Part shown: piece after piece, positions 31,771-43,069 of the stretch | How positions within the stretch are numbered: the stretch's first letter is position 1 | How the letters are laid out: every line of letters begins with the position of its first letter | DNA from: Lithodes maja | Lineage: Eukaryota > Arthropoda > Malacostraca > Decapoda > Lithodidae | Direction: 5' to 3' | Assembly: GCA_037953745.1 (NCBI GenBank) | Contig: JBAKBP010000785.1 | Location: 1 to 64,000, forward strand | DNA length: 64,000 bases | Made by a program: the position numbers and the translations under genes | The notes under the pieces: generated by a model | The model's database searches: none | Seen by the model: the letters and a program-made list of their open reading frames with translations, nothing else | What the model was told of the DNA's origin: nothing

Positions 31771-32195
31771 CTATAAGTGCACCTATACAAGCTAAAACAA
31801 ATATTATTGTATTTAACAGGAAGATACGACGAGGTAAGTGATGTGGTATAGGTGGCAATATGAGGAAATGGATTATAAGGACATTCCGTCCCCTCTGACA
31901 AATGTGATGTGACACAGATTTTACAATGTTTCAGAGAGACATTAGCCTAACCTAACAACCTTACCTAACCTATCCTAGTATTATGGGTGGGGGCTGCCGC
32001 CCCCACACCCCCGCTGGTTGGGTAAAACGGTAGAAATCCAGTTGGGGTGGAGTGAGTAACCGTAGATTTTCGTATGGGGGTCAGAGTGGACGGAATGCCC
32101 TTATAATCTATTTCCGCATATTGCCACCTATACCACATCACTTACTTCGTCGCACCTTCCTGCTATATATTTAGCTCGTATAGGTGCACTTATGG
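31771..32195. mobile_element. Foldback element with about 110-120-bp inverted arms
   Basis: The left arm, 31771-31892, runs from TAAGTGCACCTATAC through GGTATAGGTGGCAATATG to ACATTCCGTCC. The right arm, 32088-32195, is its reverse complement at roughly 85-90% identity by eye. About 195 bases separate the arms. Non-coding; this is the structure of a foldback/MITE-type transposon. No target duplication was identified. Confidence 0.75.
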
Positions 32196-32662
32196 AATAA
32201 TTCCGAATATACCAATGAAAGTTGTATACAAAAGTTTTTATATGCGTAATGTGCAAATGAAAATCGGTGTTTTCCTTGACCGACGGTACTTAGGAGTTTT
32301 ACCCTATTTTTTTTTCCCAAGGATAAAAATTAGGCTATATAGCAATGAAGCATAGCCTACAGTATAATGGTAGGAACCCCAAACTAATTTTATAAATTTG
32401 TTACCTATATTGTTGCGAATTCTAAATATTTACCGCCATGTTTACTAATAAAAACAGAATTTATCCAGTTTAACACCGGGTCGAAACTATCGATATATTA
32501 TACTATCGATATATTATATAGGCAAATATATTCGTTATGTCATGTACCGTACTTCATTGACATAAATGTCCAAACCGTCGGTAATTCATTATAATATACG
32601 CCCTAAATAACTAACAAAAACTCCAAGGATGTAGTATCCGGGCTACGGTCGTCATGTTTACC
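32196..32662. other. AT-rich stretch without recognisable genes
   Basis: Nothing recognised apart from two adjacent copies of CTATCGATATATTATA near 32487-32520. Confidence 0.45.
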
Positions 32663-32744
32663 TTTTTTTTTTTTTTTTTTTTTTTTTAAGGAGACAATGA
32701 ACGGAGGAAGGAAAAACACAGATAAAACAAAAAGGTCCATGTGC

Positions 32745-34625
32745 CTAAAGGCATCCTCCATTCATAAAATGTTTGTAACAACTGGATTTAAACATTTGTA
32801 GATTGTAAGTTTGTGGAAAGCAATTCGAGGGAAGTGAATTCCAAAGAGTAGTAGCTCTGGGGATAAATGAATTCTGATAAGCAGAAGTTCTGCATTGTGG
32901 AGGAGAAAGTGTAAATTCATGGGCGCTCTCAGCTGCCCTAGTTCTACGGGGAAAGATGTGGAGAGGCGGCACAATTGAAGCAAGTTCCTCGGAACAATTG
33001 CTGTGAAAATATCTGTAGAATAATGCAAGGGATGCAACGTTTCTTCGTATGGATAATGTAGGAAGGTCCTGTGTGATTGCAGGGTTATTGATTAATCTAA
33101 TAGCTTTATTTTGAATTTTGTCCAACTGCCTCAATGCAACCACTCCACTTCCACCCCACAGAGGTGAACAGTAATCCATCTGAGAACGCACATGACTTTT
33201 ATATATCACGGCCAACCGCTCGTCAGTGAAGAATTCTCGAACTCTGTACAGGAGTCCCAGTTTTTTAGAGGCATTCTTAGCAATGCTTCTAACATAATGT
33301 GTCCAGCTCAAGTTAGTAGTTAATGTTACACCGAGAATGTCAATACTAGGGGAAGTGGGAATATTTACATCATTAAAAAATATATGGGAGTCAGTGAGAT
33401 TCTGTCGGTTAGAAAATTGAATGTACTTGGTTTTCTGTGCATTAAAGGAAACTAGATTCTTTTGTCCCCATCCATTAATTCTAGAAAGGTCCTGGTTCAG
33501 AGAAATTGCAGTGTTTATTTTTGAATTTATAAGATCGGGTTGGGTGACAGAATTGGTAAATGTGAAGGAACTGTGGAGTGTTGAGTCATCTGCGTAGGAA
33601 TGTATTGGATTATGAGTGGTAGATATGAGATCATTGATATGAATGAGGAACAGAATTGGGGCCAAAACTGATCCCTGGGGAACACCAGCATTTATTGAGT
33701 GAAATTGAGAATAAAGGCCATCTACCATTACACGTATTTTTCTGTTATGAAGATAAGAAGAAATTAGTGGAACTAATGATGCAAGGCCGTAGTGTGACAT
33801 CTTCGACAATAAGGATTGATGCCAGACTCTATCAAATGCCTTTGATATATCCAGTGCTATTGTATGTGTTTCACCATGTTGGTCTGTAGCTTGGTTGACT
33901 TGATGCGTAAGAAGGCAAAGCATGTCTGCAGTTGATCGACATCGTCTAAAACCCATTGCCTATCACTGATTAATTTATTATTCTCAAGATGCTTAATTAT
34001 GTGATTATTTAATATAATTTCAAAGACTTTACCAAGAGTGGAAGTTATAGCTATTGGTCTGTAGTTTGATGGATCTGAAGAGGCACCTTTTTTAGGAACT
34101 GATGGATGTTTGCTTCTTTCCAGGGTACTGGGAAGCATGAGGTATGAGTACACAGACGGAAAATTTTTGCCAATACAGGAGCGAGCACCAAGGAGCAATT
34201 CTTAAGTACTATTGGGAGGAATTTCATCTGGACCAGGAGCCTTATCTACCGAGAGATTCTGCAAAATAGTTTTGACATGTCTGGTGTGGATTCTTAAGTG
34301 AGGGAATTTCAGGCGAATTAAAATTAAGTACAGGGACATCTTGATTTATTTCATCTAAGGTTGAGTTGGTGGAGAAAATATCCGCAAGAAGGTTAGCTTT
34401 ACCTCGTGGGTCACTTACAAGATTGCCAGTCGGAGATTTTAATGGTGGAATGGATGAAGCAGTAGTGAAGTTGGATTTAAATGAGTTAAGAGTAGACCAA
34501 AATATTTTGTTATCATTTGGAATTATTTAGAAGTTTATTTGCCTGCTTGTGGAGAAAGTTTGATTTAGTTAGGTTTATACAGTTTTGGCATGATTTCTGA
34601 TATTTCTAAAGTAATTAAAGGCTTC
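32745..34625 (-). pseudogene. Reverse transcriptase half of the Jockey-like LINE
   Basis: The minus-strand frame 32745-33956 (403 codons) carries ALDISKAFDRVWHQ (first catalytic aspartate), NAGVPQGSVLAPILF, SYADDSTLHSSF (catalytic YADD) and a C-terminal RATTLWNSLPSNCF block. Upstream, in another frame (33857-34198 and beyond), are KAPGPDEIPP and SSDPSNYRPIAITSTLGKVFE. A frameshift near 33955 and a TAA near 34203 break it. Both ends fit the endonuclease half at 37802-38917. Inactive. Confidence 0.88.
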
Positions 34626-34636
34626 ATGTGTTTTTG

Positions 34637-37600
34637 CCTTCTGCGTGTCGTAAGAGGCGACTAAAGAGGTTGGGTCGGTGGGCTGCGACCCCCACCCGGA
34701 AAAAATATCTAAGCAAAAAAAAAACGAACGAACAGCCTCGGATGCGGACGAACCAACGTTGACGGACCACGACCGACTAAGGACATGCCTTCGGACATTC
34801 TAAGAATGGCTACGTGGAATGTTAGTGGCATGAATGATGGCACAAAAGAGAGAGAGGTTCTGGAAGTGTTAGTGAATGCCAGGCTGGATGTATGTGGAAT
34901 GACAGAGACCAAATGGAAAGGTTCAGATGTGAGAGAATGGGAATGTGGAATGGGTGTGTGTGCTGGAGTGAGTGAAGGAACAGCGAGAGAAGGTGCATGT
35001 TTGTTTGTAAGTAGCAAATGGAAGGAATGTGTAAGAGAGTATGGGTCTGTGGGTTCAAGGATTGGGTGGGTGAGAATGAAAGTAGGAATACAAACGTGGG
35101 TGATTGTATGCGTGTATGCCCCGACAGAGGATATACTTGAAAGAAAGAAAGAGGAGTTCTGGATGAATGTGGAGGCGTGCTGGAGAAGTTTGACAAGCAC
35201 GAAAGAATATTTCTGATTGGGGATATGAATGGTAAGGTGGGTGATAGGAAAGTTGAGGGAGTGGTGGGGAGGGTGGGGGGTACCATCAGAGGTGAATGGG
35301 AATGGTAGTGCACTTGTGGACGTATGTGTGGGGAGGAGGCTGTGGATAGCCAACACCTTCTTCCGACACAGAATGATCCACAGGTACACATGGAAACGGA
35401 TGTTGACGATGAAGGATAAGACAGTGGTGGAACGAAAAGTCATTGATTGATTATGTATGTGTGGATGAACGAATGAAGAAATCTGTGATGGATGCTAGGG
35501 TGTATAGGGGTATTGGAGGGGGTCTGTCTGATCATTATGTAGTGGTAGCTAAGGTTAGGATACAAAAGAAGTGGGTGAGGAGAGCGGGAGGGAGGCGAGA
35601 GGAGGGTGGAATGGTGAGGAGGGTGGAGAGGTTGCAGGAGGAGGAAGTCAGGGAGGAGTACAGGAGAGCAGTGGAAAGACGACTAGGTGGGTTCGACCTG
35701 GAAGTTATGGAGGAAGTGGAGGAGATGAGCAAGGTGTTTAAGGATGAGATCTGTGCAGCATGTGAGGAGGTGTGTGGAGGGAGGGGAGTGAAAGGTACAG
35801 CATGGTGGACAGAAGAGGTAAGAATAGCTGTGGAAGAAAAGAAGAAAGCATATAGAGAGTGGTTGGGTAGTAGAGGGAATGAAGATTCCGAGAGACAGAA
35901 ACGAGCGAGGTACGTGGAGAGTAAGAGGGTGGTGAAGAGAGTAGTGAAGGAAAGTAAGAGAAGAGTAGATGAGGAATTTGGAAGGAATCTGAGTGTAAAA
36001 TGGAGGGAGAGTAAGAAAACTGTTCTGGAAAGAAGTCAAGAAAGTTAGGGAAGGTAGCAAGGGAAACAGTAAGGGTGTGAAAGATAAGAATGGGAGAATG
36101 CTAGCCGAGAAGCAAGAGAGAGTCGAAAGATGGAGGGAGTACTTCAGTGAGTTTGCTAAATGAAAGGAATGAAGAGCCAGCAAACATAGCTGGATATGGT
36201 ATGGGAGGGAGAAGAAGAGAAGTAGTGGAGGAGGAGGTGGGGATCAGGAGGTCAGAAGTGTGGGAAGCCATGAAAAGAGTGAAGTTGGGGGAAAGCACCA
36301 GGAACAGATGGAGTGTGTGGGGAAATGTTGAGGTATGGTGGTGAGATAGTGATAGAATGGGTATGGAAAATGTGCAAACTAGCATGGGAGAAGGGGAGTG
36401 CACCCGATGACTGGAAGACTGGCATAATAGTCCCCCTATATAAGGCAAAGGGGAAAGAGGAGTGTGTGGTAACCACCGAGGAATATGTCTTCTAAGCGTA
36501 GTAGGGAAGGTATACAGTAGGGTAGTGATTGAGAGAGTGAGAGTGAGAACGGAGAAATGGATAGGCGATGAGCAGGGAGGTTTTAGGAAGGGAAGAGGAT
36601 GTGTAGATCAGATTTTTACCCTGAATTGTGTTGTGGAGAAGTATCTGGAGAAGAAACAAAAGGTGTATGTTGCCTTTATGGACTTGGAGAAGGCCTATGA
36701 CAGAGTGGATAGAGAAGGTTTGTGGAAAGTACTTAGAATATACGGAGTAGAGGGCAAGTTGCTGAAAGCAGTGAAGAGCATGTATGAGGGTGCAAAGGCG
36801 GCAGTACGTGTGGGAGAGTGAGCAGAGCGAGTTCTTTGACCTGAATGTTGGTTTGAAACAGGGGTGTGTGATGTCCCCGTGGTTGTTTACTGAATATATG
36901 GATGGAGTTATGAAAGAAATACTATCAAGAGCAGTGGATGTTGGTGTATCGCTGAAAAGGGAGGGAATTGAGTGGAAGCTACCTATACTGCTGTTTGCGG
37001 ATGATACAGTTCTGATGAGTGATAATGAATGGGAGTTGCAGGGTCTGGTAAAATGAGTTTGGAACTGTGTGCGAAAAACGGAATTTGAAGGTAAATACAG
37101 GGAAGAGCAAGGTTATGGTCTTTGAAAGGGGTGAAGTCACAGAGTGTGAGGTGAAGCTGAACGGTCAGGCTATGGAGATCATCAACTCTTTTAAGTATCT
37201 GGGCAGTGTGTTGAGTAAAGATGGGACTATGGATGAAGAGGTGCGGGAGAGGGTACAACAGGGGAAGAGGGTTGTAGGAACGCTAAAAGCAGTAACAAGA
37301 AATAGGGTGGTCAGTATGGAAGTGAAGAAGTCCTTGCATGACAGTGTGGTAATCCCGACACTGACTTACGGAAGCGAAGCATGGACGTTGGTTGAGAGAC
37401 TCAGACCAAGAGTGAGAGCAGTGGAAATGAATTACTTAAGGAGTGCGTGCGGAGTTACATGGAGGGATAGACAGACTAATGAGGAAGTAAGAAGGAGGTG
37501 TGGTGTGGAGGTAGATGTGCTGGAAAGTGTGAAAAGGAACAACTTGAGATGGTTCGGCCATATGGAAGGTATGGAAAGCGAGAGAATGACTAAGAGGGTC

Positions 37601-37801
37601 TACGAGAGCGAGGTGGAGGGACAGAGGGGGAGAGGTAGACCGAATATGAGGTGGAAGGATGGAGTGAGGAACTACATGAACGAAGGCGGTGCTGGTTGGG
37701 GGGAGGGGCGTCGACTGACTGGGGACAGAGTTGCATGGGGGCGGTTCGTTCGTGGCCACCCCTTCGGGGATCACGGCGTCGGGCAATAGATAGATAGATA
37801 G
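34637..37801 (+). mobile_element. Full-length RTE-like LINE (about 3.17 kb), copy 2
   Basis: Bounded by the direct repeat ATGTGTTTTTG (34626-34636 and 37802-37812). It starts CCTTCTGCGTGTCGTAAGAG and ends in a TAGA tail after the ORF stop. Length and single-ORF layout fit RTE elements. It lies inside a Jockey-like LINE in the opposite orientation. Unlike copy 1 it keeps its 5' end. Confidence 0.9.
34785..37789 (+). pseudogene. RTE endonuclease-reverse transcriptase, copy 2, with clustered frameshifts
   Basis: The N-terminus is complete: MATWNVSGMNDG (asparagine motif) and GMTETKWKG (glutamate), then VYAPTEDIL shared with copy 1. Domains in order are endonuclease, LSDHYVVV, reverse transcriptase with FMDLEKAYDRVDR and LLFADDTVLM, and C-terminal TLTYGSEAWTL and LRWFGHMEGM. 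Relative to copy 1 there are nine single-base length changes between 35180 and 37055, each in a run of identical bases, giving at least eight short frames. From 37067 to 37789 the frame is open for 240 codons. The pattern looks like consensus error rather than normal decay. Confidence 0.88.
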
Positions 37802-38917
37802 ATGTGTTTTTGATCTTGTGTATGCATTGTAGGCTATTGCTTTTTGTTCCGTTACTCTAGCACAATTATGGTCAAACCATTTAGGTGAATTAGATCTTTT
37901 ACTGTACTTTTGATGAGGAATAAAAGTTTCCATTCCAATTTTTACAAAATCTTGTATGTGGCTCAAGGTGGAGTGTGCATCATTAGAAAAGAAAGAGGTC
38001 CAGGGAATATCAATAAAGAAACCTTGAAGACCCTCCCAGTCTGCCCTATCGTAATGCCATTTAGTCACCAAGACAGGTTCAGAGTGGGAAGGTGTGGTAG
38101 GTGATAGACAGGTGGCCTGTATCAGACAGTGATCAGAAGATCCAAGCGGGGACCTCACTGTAACATCATAATTTTCTGAATTGGTTGTTAAAAATAAGTC
38201 CAGTAGGTGGGAATTATGATTAGGATTATCTGGTACACGGGTGGGTTGGTTGACTAGTTGAGTGAGATTAAATGAGTCTGCAAATAGCTCACATTCAAGA
38301 CCAGCATCATCAGTCCTGGCTGAATAAGTGAGCCATTCAACATTATGGACATTAAAATCACCCAACACAGTGATTTCAGAAGAAGCATTTAAGTTGAGGA
38401 CACTGAGTTGTGAGGACAGAGAATCAAAAAGACTTTGCTCTGGAGGAGTATTTGGGGAACGGTAGATGCAACATATGTATTTAAATTTACCAGCAGAAAT
38501 TAATTTGTATATAGAATAATCAAAATAGGGACAATTGAAACTAGTAACCTCCTCCAGGGCAATTTCAGATTTTGCGAAGCAACATACACCTCCTTTAGGT
38601 CTGAAATTTTGGAGCAGTTGATAACCTGGAAAATTAAATCTAGATGTGTCAGATGTGGATGTTACTTGAGTCTCTGTCAAAAAAAGGAGAGTAGGGGATT
38701 CTGCTTGAAGAAATTGGTGTACAGAATTGATGTTAGTGTGAAGTCCCCTTATATTGCTAAAGAAAAAGCTGCACCGACGAGCAGCTTTGGGACATTCCAA
38801 TGCTCTTGACACAGTCGCATGATGACGACCGGGAGGGCCCTGTGTCAATGACCCAACCCTGCCGGGGGTGGATATCCGAGGGACCACCAGGTTTGCTCTT
38901 AACAATTGTACTGCCAT
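37802..38917 (-). pseudogene. Jockey-like LINE endonuclease, copy 2
   Basis: Same protein as at 14316-15431, differing by a few substitutions (for example GLHTN for GLHSN). EEP motifs FFFSNIRG, LFLTETQ, LGDFNVHN and SSDHCLIQ are intact. The frame is cut at the RTE target site. Here the continuation is preserved: the sequence left of the RTE (34636 downward) continues the linker reading after RSKTH. Confidence 0.87.
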
Positions 38918-39948
38918 GTTTATTGGGTAAGGTGTATGGTGTTACATGTATGATATGTAGTGGGAAGAGTAGTGTTTTATGGATAGAGGATAGCAATGTA
39001 GGGCAAGTCGTGAAGTTGGATGTGTATGTTATATAAAGAGGGTTTTCCTGATACCCCTGATGTGTGAGGCAGAAAGATATGTATCCAGCTACCAAGGCCT
39101 GGGAGAGAAAATGGAATTCAGGCTATTCCCTGAGTCTCCCGAAACCTTGGCGGTAGTACTTCCCGGTAGTATGACATAGGTCGTACGCTCGAGGTTTCGC
39201 TTTTGTTTTTGTTTTATTCTGTTTTTGCCCTCTGCTGGCAACACATATGATGATGACAATAAGTCATGGGGGGGGGGGGGGGGGGGTGAGGGGGGCATAG
39301 ATTTCTGTATCTCACGGCAGTCAAAATTGCCGGAAATGTGAACGCGAGCGAGCAAATTTGTTTTGTTGCTTTGGTGTCTCAAGATTGATGGATAATGTTT
39401 GTTTTGTAATTTCCGACAGGGTTCATAAAATAACACACCTAAAAAACAATCAAACAAGGAAAACAAATAAAAAATGGAGGTGGATATTTGCACCCGACCG
39501 TGAAAATAACACTGTACGGTATTTGCACCCGATGGTCGTGTTATATTGCGATACCGACTTTAATACATTAAAACAGACCCACTAATATTAGAAGAACTTT
39601 CGACCTTCATAAAGTACTGTGTACCTTATAATATTATTATTTACTCCTAAACTTAAATGCTAATTTTAAATTATACCGGTAATACTCGTTCTCTCGTTGC
39701 ATTTCCAGACCACCAACGGAGGTATGCAACGCTGCCCCTTTTTTTTTTTATTCAGGCCTAATCCACTGTCCCAAGATAGTCTTGGCTTATCAGGGTATAT
39801 TGTATTATAACAGCATAAAATCTCTTATTAAAATGCACTCATCAAAAATAGAATCACATAGCTCGGATACGCACCTAATGGTGACGGAGATATATATGTT
39901 AGTTGGTGACTGAATTATGTTTGTTGATATATTGTTGATTGTGGTAAG
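38918..39948. other. Probable 5' part of the Jockey-like LINE and spacer, copy 2
   Basis: Counterpart of 15432-16463, with a 19-G run near 39268-39286 and the TATTTGCACCCGA direct repeat at 39485-39540. No gene recognised. Confidence 0.5.
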
Positions 39949-40371
39949 ATGATGTTATTGCAACCGTTGCATGCATTTCCCAAGCCTCTTTTAAGAATTC
40001 AATCCTTTCAAGGTGGACACTCGTACCACAACTGGTTAAAACCGCTGATAGAGGTATTTAAATGGATAAAAGGTATAAATAAGGGCGACATAGATGAGGT
40101 ATTAAAGCAAAAGAATGGCGACATAACACGCTCAAATGGTTTCAAGTTAGATAAGTTTTAGATTTAGGAAAGATATAGGAAAACATTGGTTTGGGAATAG
40201 TTATTAACATGTGGAATGGACTGTCCAGAGCAGTGATTAGCTCAGGAACAGTTGAAAGCTGTAAGCGGAAGTTAGATTCCCATATGGATGAAATGGGCAG
40301 GGTGTGAATGGGAGCTGCCTTGTGTGGGTCGCATGGCTTTATGCAGTTTCCTGCGATCTTATGTTATTAAC
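39949..40371 (+). pseudogene. LINE reverse transcriptase C-terminal remnant, copy 2 (uninterrupted)
   Basis: The frame at 39949-40161 gives VFKWIKGINKGDIDEVLK and DITRSNGFKLDKF. After a frame change it continues NMWNGLSRAVISSGT and KRKLDSHMDEMGR. This is the end of a LINE polyprotein, and the site where piggyBac-1 sits in copy 1. Confidence 0.65.
40058..40061. other. Empty TTAA site corresponding to the piggyBac-1 insertion
   Basis: GAGGTAT-TTAA-ATGG here equals the two flanks of piggyBac-1 joined at a single TTAA. Confidence 0.95.
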
Positions 40372-42314
40372 CTCTCCGCGGCGCACAGGGAGTTTTCTAC
40401 AGGGTAAGACTGTGCGCACCTATGATGATTTTGGGACCTATTGCCAATTTCGATAATTAGTACATCATCGTGTAGGGAATGTTTGCGTGCATCGGCCCAT
40501 ATATATTTGACCCCCCAAAAAATGTCTGGGGGGGGTGGGGGAACGGTCCGTAGTTGAAAAATGTGGAGCGAATGGCACCGCGCGGCTAGATTGTCATCGA
40601 GCGGCGAGATTTCCCTGCCGAATTTTCACGCGCCCAGGGGATAGGAGAGGGAGGAGGGGCTGGGTTACCGCGTATTATCACGTATATCTCCTTTTTTGAG
40701 CCCTTTTAGGCTATGTAGAGTATGTATACGTGTGTAGGCCACCCATATAACAATGAATATGCCTCATAGTGACCAAAAATTGCAATATATAAGGGAATTA
40801 TAAGAGAATTTTTAGGCGGGAATGAAGATGTGTTGGAGGTTTGGCGGCAATTTATGAGCTGAGAGTGTGGTTTACGCCATACATATCACTTATATCTTGT
40901 ACGTAGAGCACTGTCATGCTATAATACAGACTTGTACGTATGTATACGTGCCATATATCAAAATATATACCGCATATAGACCAATTCATGCGATATTTAC
41001 GCACATTATCAATGAGTTTCTATGCGTGAACCAAGGTGTGAGTGAGTTGTGCTGGGAATGAAAGGGGGAGAGGGTGTGTTACGCCATACATATCACGTAA
41101 ATCTTGTATTTAGAGCACTGTCATGCTATAATAAAGACGTGTACGTATGTAGGCGTCCCATATAACAAGGAATATACCGCATATAGCCCAATTGATGCGA
41201 TATTTACGCAAATTGTGAATGTGTTTCTAGCAGACGGAAACCTGAAAGGGTGGGTGGGGGTGGCTGGGTAGCAGGGAGGGAGTGAGTGAGTCGTGGAGAG
41301 AAGGAAGGCAGGCAGATCTCTAGATAGATAGCCAGCTGTGTGACAATTGTGGAGGCGCCCGAGGCGTATTGATGTCTTGGGATTTTGAACCTTATGTCTA
41401 CCAGGTGTCTGGTGTTTGTTGCCACCAAGAGTTTTACAATAACATGAGTCAGGAATGGAGAGAGAGAGAGAGAGAGAGAGTGAGATAGAAACTGAGACAT
41501 GCGTATGTCGTACGTATAAATGGACTTCAGAATTGCATTTTTATGCAAGCAGACATTGCATTTTAGACACATGTGAAGTACCACAGAAACATGTAGGCCA
41601 TTGACTGTAAATAAAGTACTATATTATAGACCACCAGCGACGGTGGTCAGTAAACACAGGCAGATTGCCTTTTGTGATCAAGGGCTAAATATAGAATGGT
41701 GTCTCTTTACACTTGCGAAAGGGTAGATTGCCACCAGAGAAACGTATACTTATTTATTTCCAAGTAATATGCAATCTAAATGTATATTCGAGACCTACTG
41801 CAATTATTTGTATGACAGTCATGACTATGTATAATCCAATATACGCGCGTAGGCGAGACATAAGAAAGCTGGTTGAGCAATTTTCGACACCCACACAGTT
41901 ATTATTCATTTTTATTTATTTATTTTTATTTATTTTTATTTATAATATTATACAATACAAAATATGTATTTGTGAAGAGTATTTGATCCATTATTGTATT
42001 TATACCAATTTTGTTCCCAGACAGAGCTGCTGTAGCTGGAGCATCAAGGAGCGGCAAGGGTCACCGCTTGACCGTGTGAAAATGAGTGGAGTCGCACTGA
42101 GAGGGGCAATTTTGTTGAGTGTTTGGGCAATTTTTGACAGAATAAAGTTATATAATTACTAATTCTTGACAGAGACAAACTTTTATAAACCTTGGCATGA
42201 TATAATTGATAATCCCATCAATTTACAAACGTAAATTGGTGGGATAATTCATTTTTGTTTTGTATATTGTCATTTCGATTGTAGACACAAAGTTTTGAGT
42301 GATATTTGGTAAGA
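40372..42314. repeat. AT-rich spacer with 207-bp direct repeat, copy 2
   Basis: Near-identical to 21172-23114, including the repeated TACGCCATACATATCAC unit and the GA run. Confidence 0.75.
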
Positions 42315-42392
42315 GCTCCTGTGGCATGGTTGGTAAGGTCGTGGACTGGAAAACTCAAAGTGTGCTAGGGTTGTGTGATCGAATCCAGGAGG
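42315..42392 (+). repeat. tRNA-like sequence, copy 2
   Basis: Identical to 23115-23192: CTCCTG/CAGGAG stem, A-box-like and GATCGAATCC B-box-like motifs. Confidence 0.5.
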
Positions 42393-43069
42393 GGGTTATG
42401 AGGAAGGTTTTATATTGTCTAGAACATTTTTGATAAAAAAAAATTTTACAAGATCATGCCATTGTATTCAAACAATATGAAATATTCATAGAATATATCA
42501 TATTGTAAGAATACAATGACATGACCTTGTTTTTTTTTGTTTTTTTTTATTGTTTTATTTTATTATCTTAGTAGGTTTGACAGGATTTGTTGAAACATAT
42601 TTATTTTTGTACAATTCATTTGAGGTAAGAAAATAATTATATACACATTACTTTGGCTAATAACAAAAAAAAAAAATATCTGTGTTTATTTTTTGTTTTA
42701 TGTTGTTTTTGTGTTTTCCCTGTTCTTGCTCTGTCTTGAGTCGGCTACCCCCAAAATGGGGATTGGGCCTGAGCATATAGATAGATAGATAGATAGATAG
42801 AATAACAAACATATATATTGATATACTAAAAAAATAAGGCATATTACATGTAAATCTTTGAAACTTATAAACTAAATAATGAAACATACAATTTATATAA
42901 TGTAAAAGCTATATCACAGGGACATCTTTGGAACTTATACATTATATAATATATATGTTACATTATGAGGTAGCGTGATCAATTAGGTCAGGTCAGGTAA
43001 GGTAGGGCGCGAGTCCAGGGCAGGGCGGGGCAGGGGGCGAGTCCAGGGCAGGGCAGGGCAGGGCGACAC
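42393..43069. repeat. AT-rich spacer with retroelement-like 3' tail, copy 2
   Basis: Counterpart of 23193-23868. It contains GGGGATTGGGCCTGAGC followed by (TAGA)n at about 42757-42801. No gene seen. Confidence 0.6.

Larger units (their letters stand above)
32663..38917 (-). mobile_element. Jockey-like LINE, minus strand, split by an RTE insertion
   Basis: Read on the minus strand: endonuclease (38917 to about 37802), then the inserted RTE (37801 to 34637), then the rest of the linker and the reverse transcriptase (34636 to 32745), then a poly(A) tail seen as 25 T at 32663-32687. The 11-base ATGTGTTTTTG at 34626-34636 and 37802-37812 is the target-site duplication of the RTE. Endonuclease and reverse transcriptase are therefore the two halves of one older element. 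The 5' end beyond 38917 is not defined. Confidence 0.85.

Noticed and set aside
31945..31980. Arthropod telomeric repeat (CCTAA)n
   Set aside because: Only two perfect units followed by degenerate ones, inside the loop of the foldback element; too short to be telomeric.
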